The notes beneath the pieces were generated by a model. The model had not been told where the DNA came from. It did no database searches and saw only the letters and a list, made by a program, of their open reading frames with translations. From positions 1-14,944 of the forward strand of contig WFMN01000140.1 of assembly GCA_015489095.1 (NCBI GenBank): DNA of 14,944 nt, written 5' to 3'. The DNA is from Mariprofundaceae bacterium (GTDB taxonomy: Bacteria > Pseudomonadota > Zetaproteobacteria > Mariprofundales > J009). Positions 11,378 through 14,944 of the stretch are shown one piece after another; the stretch's first letter is position 1; each line of letters begins with the position of its first letter. The position numbers and the translations under genes were made by a program.

Positions 11378-11817
11378 GACCCTTCCAGCAGCGCTTTGAG
11401 CACCTCAAGATCGGTGGCGATCTCTTTGGTTGCGATGGTGGCGACCACCGGCGAGGCGATCTTGAAGAACTTGCCGACATCGATATCGAGCACCCGGGTT
11501 ACCTTGGTTCCGCCTTCGACCTCCTCCATGGTCATCGATGTGGTCATCGGGAAGGGGCCGGTGGTGGAGTGCGCCTTCCAGCTACTGCCGTTGCTGTTCC
11601 GTTCGGTGACCACCCAGTCTTGCTCGATGACACGGCCGAGAAACTTCTCCTTGGCGTGGTAGGTGGTGCCGACCGCCGGCGGCTCGGAGCCGATCTTCTT
11701 CGACTCCAGCACCGAGGATTGCCACAACGGATCGTTGGCTTCGTCATCGACGAAGGCGATCACCTCCTCGATCGGGCGGTTGATGACCACCTCTGCAGTT
11801 AAATGGCTTAGGGACAT
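11374..11817 (-). CDS. SRPBCC (polyketide cyclase/START-like) protein
   Basis: A 147-residue soluble protein with the SRPBCC helix-grip pattern: an opening strand and helix (TAEVVINRPIEEVIAFVDDEANDPLW), a central run of beta strands (GTTYHAKEKFLGRVIEQDWVV and SWKAHSTTGPFPMTTSMTMEEV) and a long C-terminal helix (about 120-146). The fold binds hydrophobic ligands in many unrelated roles, so no substrate can be named. AAGGAG lies eight bases before the ATG. The gene lies 28 bases after dapD and overlaps the DUF2782 start, forming a three-gene unit with no visible link to lysine synthesis. Confidence 0.85.
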   Translation of the reverse strand: MSLSHLTAEVVINRPIEEVIAFVDDEANDPLWQSSVLESKKIGSEPPAVGTTYHAKEKFLGRVIEQDWVVTERNSNGSSWKAHSTTGPFPMTTSMTMEEVEGGTKVTRVLDIDVGKFFKIASPVVATIATKEIATDLEVLKALLEGS

Positions 11818-11845
11818 AGGCCCAACTCCTTGGTTTATTTACTTA

Positions 11846-12670
11846 TTAGAAATCGCGTAGCAGTTCGGTGATGCCGGTTTTGGCGCGGGTCTTTTCATCC
11901 ACCTGCTTGACGATCACCGCGCAGTAGAGGTTGGGGCCGCCGGACGCGCCCGGCATGGAGCCGGAGACCACCACCGAGTAGGGGGGCACCTCGCCGTAGA
12001 GGATGGTGTCGTTGGCGCGGTCATAGATGCGGGTGGACTGGCCGAGATAGACCCCCATCGACAGCACCGATCCCTCGCGCACGACCACCCCCTCCGCCAC
12101 CTCGGCGCGGGCGCCGATAAAGCAGTTGTCCTCGATGACGACGGGGGAAGCCTGAATTGGTTCCAGCACACCGCCGATGCCTGCGCCACCGGAGATGTGG
12201 CAGTTGCGGCCGATCTGGGCGCAGGAGCCGACGGTTGCCCAAGTATCGACCATGGTACCCTCATCGACATAGGCGCCGATGTTCACATAGGAGGGCATCA
12301 ACACCACCTTGGGGGCGATGTAGGCGCCTTTGCGCACCGTGGCCGGCGGCACCACGCGCATCCCCGCCTTCCGGAACATCTGCTCGCCCCAGGTGGCGAA
12401 CTTCAGCGGCACCTTGTCGTAGTAGTTAGAGACGCCGCCGTTGATCAGCACATTGTCGTGCAGCTTGAAGAAGAGCAGCACCGCCTTTTTGAGCCACGCT
12501 TGGGTGACCCAGTTGCCCTCCGCGTCGCGTTCGGCGACACGGACACCGCCGTCATCAAGCAGGTCGATGGTGTGTTCAATCGCCTCGCGTACCTCGGCGG
12601 TCACATCGCGGTTGTCCCACGCATCGCGGCGCTCCCACGCGTTTTCGATCACTTGTTGTAGGTGGTTCAT
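11846..12670 (-). CDS. dapD: Tetrahydrodipicolinate N-succinyltransferase
   Basis: Cytosolic enzyme of the succinylase branch of lysine/meso-diaminopimelate synthesis: it transfers succinyl from succinyl-CoA to 2,3,4,5-tetrahydrodipicolinate. The protein is 274 residues, the same as E. coli DapD. An N-terminal helical domain (MNHLQQVIENAWERRDAW onwards) is followed by hexapeptide-repeat sequence forming a left-handed beta helix (about 100-235, e.g. GAYIAPKVVLMPSYVNIGA, GAGIGGVLEPIQASPVVIED, IGARAEVAEGVVVREGSVL). The start at 12670 is chosen over an in-frame ATG at 12709 because AGGAG lies five bases upstream and the N-terminus is canonical. Divergent from uup. Confidence 0.98.
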   Translation of the reverse strand: MNHLQQVIENAWERRDAWDNRDVTAEVREAIEHTIDLLDDGGVRVAERDAEGNWVTQAWLKKAVLLFFKLHDNVLINGGVSNYYDKVPLKFATWGEQMFRKAGMRVVPPATVRKGAYIAPKVVLMPSYVNIGAYVDEGTMVDTWATVGSCAQIGRNCHISGGAGIGGVLEPIQASPVVIEDNCFIGARAEVAEGVVVREGSVLSMGVYLGQSTRIYDRANDTILYGEVPPYSVVVSGSMPGASGGPNLYCAVIVKQVDEKTRAKTGITELLRDF

Positions 12671-12779
12671 AGGTGCTCCTGATATCCAGCTATTGCCATC
12701 ACCGGGCAAACACTATCGCCTGCAGGATGGAAGTGTAGTGCTGTGTGGAAGCGACACAAATCGGCTAGCGTTGCGCCCT
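12671..12779. promoter_or_regulatory. Divergent dapD/uup intergenic region
   Basis: This 109-bp gap separates two divergent genes and must hold at least the dapD and uup promoters unless they lie inside the coding regions. I see the dapD ribosome binding site (AGGAG) at its left edge and only weak promoter-like hexamers (for instance TTGCCA at 12693-12698). No palindromic repeat of the A/B/C type is present. Confidence 0.35.
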
Positions 12780-14690
12780 ATGCCGCTGCTGATCCTAAAA
12801 GATATTACCAAGGCGTTTGGCGCGCAGCCGGTGCTGGAGGGGTTGAGCCTGACGGTGCGGCGCGGCGACCGCATCGGGCTGATCGGCCGCAATGGTGAGG
12901 GAAAATCGACCCTGCTCAAGGTGATGGCGGGGCTGGTGGAGCCCGATTGTGGCACCATCACGCTGCGCTCGGCGGCCACGGTGGCCTACCTGCCGCAACA
13001 GCCGGAGATGGAGGAGCGGGCGACGGTGTTCGCCACCGTGGCGTCGGGGCTGGGCGAGGCCGCCGCCATGTTGGTGGCCTATGCCGAGGCGTTGCAGCAG
13101 GCGGAGCAAGGGGATCGCGCCGCCCTGGCGCAAATGGCGCAACTGCAGGATGCGATGGAGCAGGCGGGAAGCTGGCGGGTGAAGTCACGGGTGGATGCCA
13201 TCATCTCCCGCTTGGGGCTCGATCCCGCGCGGCCGGTGGGGCAGCTCTCCGGCGGCTGGCAGCGGCGGGTGGCGCTCGCGCGGGCGGTGGTTGGCGAGCC
13301 CGATCTGTTGCTGCTCGATGAGCCAACCAACCATCTCGATGTCGCCACCATCGAGTGGCTGGAGAACTTCGTTGCCGATTTCAATGGCGGGATCGTGGTG
13401 GTGACCCACGACCGCTACTTCCTTGACGCCGTGTCCGAAACCATCGTCGAGCTGGATCGCGGCGTGTTGCGCCGTTTCGATTGCGGCTACGCCGACTACC
13501 TCGACAAAAAGGCGGAGATGCTGGCACAGGAGCAGCGCCAGATGCGCAAGTTCGATCGGCTGCTGGCCAACGAAGAGCGCTGGATCAGGCGCGGCATCCC
13601 GGCCAGACGCAGCCGTGACGAGGGGCGGGTACGCCGGCTGGAGGAGCTGCGCCGGCAGCGCGCGCAGCGGCGGTTGCGCAGTGGGGATATCGAGCTGCGC
13701 GTCGCCTGCGGCATCAAGCCGGGCAAGATGCTGATCGATTGCGATCGCGTCACGCACCGCATGGGTGACACCCTGATCTGCAAGGATTTCAACTTCCGTC
13801 TGATGGCGGGGGAGCGGGTGGGGCTGATCGGCTCCAACGGCATCGGCAAAACCACCCTGCTGCGGTTGCTGTTGGGTGAATTGGTGCCGGAGGGCGGCCG
13901 TGTGCGGCATGGTGTTCGATTGGCGCCGGCTTTTTTGAGCCAGCAGCGCGCGCTCGACCCCACGATGAAGCTGCGCGATGTGCTGCTGCCCGATGGCGGA
14001 AACTTCGTCCATATCGCCGGGGTGGAGCCGCGTCATGTGGTCAGCTATCTGGAGGATTTTCTCTTTGATCGCAGCCGGCTCAACGCGCGGGTGGCGGCGC
14101 TCTCCGGCGGTGAACGCGGGCGGCTGCTGCTGGCGCGACTGCTGCTGCAACCGGCCAACCTGCTGGTGCTGGATGAGCCGACCAACGATCTCGATATCGG
14201 CACGCTCACCGTGTTGGAGCAGGCGTTGGCGCGCTACAACGGCACCGTGCTGCTGGTGAGCCATGACCGCGCCTTCATGGATCGGGTGGTGGCGCGGGTG
14301 CTGGCGTTCGAGGGGGAGGGGAAGATCGTGCCGATCACCGGCGGCTACTCCGACTACGCGGCGTGGAAGGCGCGCCAAGAGTGTGCGGAGGTGGAAGCCG
14401 CGCCTCCGGCGGCGCAATCGGTCGCCAAGCCCAAGCGGGCGGCGACCAAGCTGAGTTACAAAGAGGAACAGCGGTTGCGCCGGTTGCCGCGACAGATTGA
14501 GATGCTGGAAGCGGAGCAGGCGGAGCTGGAGGCGCGGTTTGCGGAGTTGAATTTCTACCAGCGCGATCCCGATATGTTTATCCAAAGCCAGCGGCGGCTG
14601 GAGGCGATCGCCGAGGAGCTGGAGGCCGCCTACGCCGACTGGGAGGAGTTGGAGGCCAAGCAGCAGCGGTTCGCCGAGCAGCGGCGTTGA
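12780..14690 (+). CDS. uup: ABC-F ATPase Uup
   Basis: A 636-residue soluble ABC-F protein with two fused ATPase domains and no membrane segments. Uup acts on ribosomes and in RecG-linked processing of branched DNA and suppresses precise transposon excision in E. coli. Domain 1 has Walker A GRNGEGKST (36-44), signature LSGGW (156-160) and Walker B LLLLDEPTNHLD (176-187). A basic inter-domain linker follows (about 240-305, EERWIRRGIPARRSRDEGRV). Domain 2 has GSNGIGKT (351-358), LSGGE (441-445) and LLVLDEPTNDLD (461-472). The C-terminal coiled coil (about 558-636) is the Uup-type DNA-binding domain and, with the IRRGI-ARRSR linker, distinguishes it from EttA and YheS. The ATG at 12780 is chosen because MPLLILKDITKAFG is the canonical ABC start; no good ribosome binding site is visible. 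Confidence 0.96.
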   Translation: MPLLILKDITKAFGAQPVLEGLSLTVRRGDRIGLIGRNGEGKSTLLKVMAGLVEPDCGTITLRSAATVAYLPQQPEMEERATVFATVASGLGEAAAMLVAYAEALQQAEQGDRAALAQMAQLQDAMEQAGSWRVKSRVDAIISRLGLDPARPVGQLSGGWQRRVALARAVVGEPDLLLLDEPTNHLDVATIEWLENFVADFNGGIVVVTHDRYFLDAVSETIVELDRGVLRRFDCGYADYLDKKAEMLAQEQRQMRKFDRLLANEERWIRRGIPARRSRDEGRVRRLEELRRQRAQRRLRSGDIELRVACGIKPGKMLIDCDRVTHRMGDTLICKDFNFRLMAGERVGLIGSNGIGKTTLLRLLLGELVPEGGRVRHGVRLAPAFLSQQRALDPTMKLRDVLLPDGGNFVHIAGVEPRHVVSYLEDFLFDRSRLNARVAALSGGERGRLLLARLLLQPANLLVLDEPTNDLDIGTLTVLEQALARYNGTVLLVSHDRAFMDRVVARVLAFEGEGKIVPITGGYSDYAAWKARQECAEVEAAPPAAQSVAKPKRAATKLSYKEEQRLRRLPRQIEMLEAEQAELEARFAELNFYQRDPDMFIQSQRRLEAIAEELEAAYADWEELEAKQQRFAEQRR

Positions 14691-14712
14691 GGGAGTGATT
14701 GAATGATTAAAC

Positions 14713-14736
14713 CACGAAGGCACAAAGACACGAAGG
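14713..14736 (+). repeat. Three tandem 8-bp units
   Basis: CACGAAGG, CACAAAGA and CACGAAGG follow one another directly downstream of uup. The wider string AACCACGAAGGCACAAAGAC resembles the ACCACGAAG-type intergenic repeats seen scattered in many environmental bacteria; its role is unknown. Confidence 0.55.
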
Positions 14737-14753
14737 AAGAGCTGAAAATGTCA

Positions 14754-14759
14754 TATAAT
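14754..14759 (+). promoter_or_regulatory. Consensus -10 box (TATAAT)
   Basis: A perfect TATAAT in a short AT-rich stretch downstream of uup. No TTGACA-like hexamer lies at the proper distance (14730-14737 reads ACGAAGGA), so the promoter would depend on an activator or on the strong -10. A transcript would begin near 14765-14767, exactly where the foldable segment starts. Confidence 0.45.
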
Positions 14760-14765
14760 ACGGGA

Positions 14766-14877
14766 GTGGCTAGCGATGGCAGATGTGCTAGACTGGGGCG
14801 GGGAGGAGAGACTAACGTCAAAGGTTCAAACCTCTCGGCATGCGAAATCTCTCCTCGCCCCGATCGCTTGTAGCCAC
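14766..14877 (+). ncRNA. Candidate structured small RNA
   Basis: The segment folds back over its whole length: GTGGCTA (14766-14772) pairs with TAGCCAC (14871-14877), GCGAT (14773-14777) with ATCGC (14863-14867), GGGGCG (14795-14800) with CGCCCC (14856-14861), and AGGAGAGA (14804-14811) with TCTCTCCT (14848-14855). This gives 26 base pairs in one rod, with a 17-nt bulge on the left, a 3-nt bulge on each side and a 36-nt apical loop that has its own small hairpin (AGG-TTCAAA-CCT). A TATAAT box lies at the proper distance upstream and no coding frame fits. It does not match 6S, 4.5S, tmRNA or RNase P RNA as I know them. Family unknown. Confidence 0.4.
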
Positions 14878-14885
14878 TTTGAACA

Positions 14886-14943
14886 GGTAATGCGAAAAAG
14901 CATCTTTAACCAATATGATAGGGCATCACAAGCGAACATTACC
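14886..14943. repeat. Inverted repeat at window edge
   Basis: GGTAATG (14886-14892) and CATTACC (14937-14943) are perfect 7-bp inverted arms around a 44-bp AT-richer segment that contains TGAT/ATCA and ATGC/GCAT mini-hairpins. It follows the candidate RNA by eight bases and may be a second domain of it, a leader of a gene beyond the window or a mobile-element end. Confidence 0.35.
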
Positions 14944-14944
14944 C

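Noticed and set aside
12671..12709. In-frame ATG 39 bases upstream of the dapD start
   Set aside because: The extension is not in the DapD family, and a strong ribosome binding site precedes the ATG at 12670.
12441..12779. 113-codon N-terminal extension in frame with uup
   Set aside because: It is antisense to dapD, has no ABC or other domain, and the canonical Uup N-terminus begins at the ATG at 12780.
13185..14723. Minus-strand frame of 512 codons across uup
   Set aside because: Low-complexity His/Gln/Arg composition and complete overlap with an intact ABC-F gene; a shadow frame.
14816..14840. GGTTCAAACC resembling a tRNA T-loop
   Set aside because: No 5-bp T stem, anticodon arm or acceptor stem can be formed around it; it is more likely the small apical hairpin of the candidate RNA.

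Overview
The window is a gene-dense, GC-rich piece of a pseudomonadotal chromosome. The recA-recX-alaS order, DapD, Uup, an ISC-type ferredoxin, an LptF/LptG-family permease, and DUF2062, DUF2782 and MJ0042/DUF3426 proteins point to a gammaproteobacterium or a close relative such as the acidithiobacillia or zetaproteobacteria. Genus cannot be read from the sequence. Almost everything is core housekeeping. No phage, CRISPR array, rRNA, tRNA or transposase gene is visible.

Layout. (1) 1-5530, plus strand: 3' part of serS, metG, a DUF2062 membrane protein, a fructosamine/ketosamine-3-kinase family protein, a [2Fe-2S] ferredoxin and a six-TM LptF/LptG-family permease. Spacing is tight, so this looks like one operon, broken only by a 161-bp palindromic insertion before the kinase. 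(2) 5598-10840, minus strand: an MJ0042 zinc-ribbon/DUF3426 membrane protein, recA, recX, alaS and a small Cys-rich SAP/Rho_N-like protein. RecX overlaps recA at its 5' end and alaS at its 3' end. (3) 10979-12670, minus strand: dapD, an SRPBCC-fold protein and a secreted DUF2782 protein, the last two coupled by an ATGA overlap. (4) 12780-14690, plus strand: the ABC-F ATPase Uup, divergent from dapD. (5) 14691-14944: a non-coding tail with short tandem repeats, a perfect TATAAT box and a strongly foldable segment, possibly a small RNA gene running towards the window edge.

The least ordinary material is between the genes. Three of the larger gaps (3057-3216, 5531-5597, 10841-10978) carry related palindromic modules: a GCGGCCAT...ATGGCCGC inverted repeat followed by a GACTTC-TTGC-GAAGTC hairpin. 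A fourth gap, upstream of recA (9993-10090), carries other palindromes bracketed by a 10-bp direct repeat. The copy before the kinase is bracketed by an exact 9-bp direct repeat containing the kinase start codon, so the pre-insertion junction can be reconstructed. No ORF for moving these elements is in the window; they look like non-autonomous MITE/REP-type sequences.

Other points of note: recX has no ATG, GTG or TTG start in its conserved region and probably starts at a CTG overlapping the recA stop, and no LexA-type operator is visible in the 98 bp before recA.
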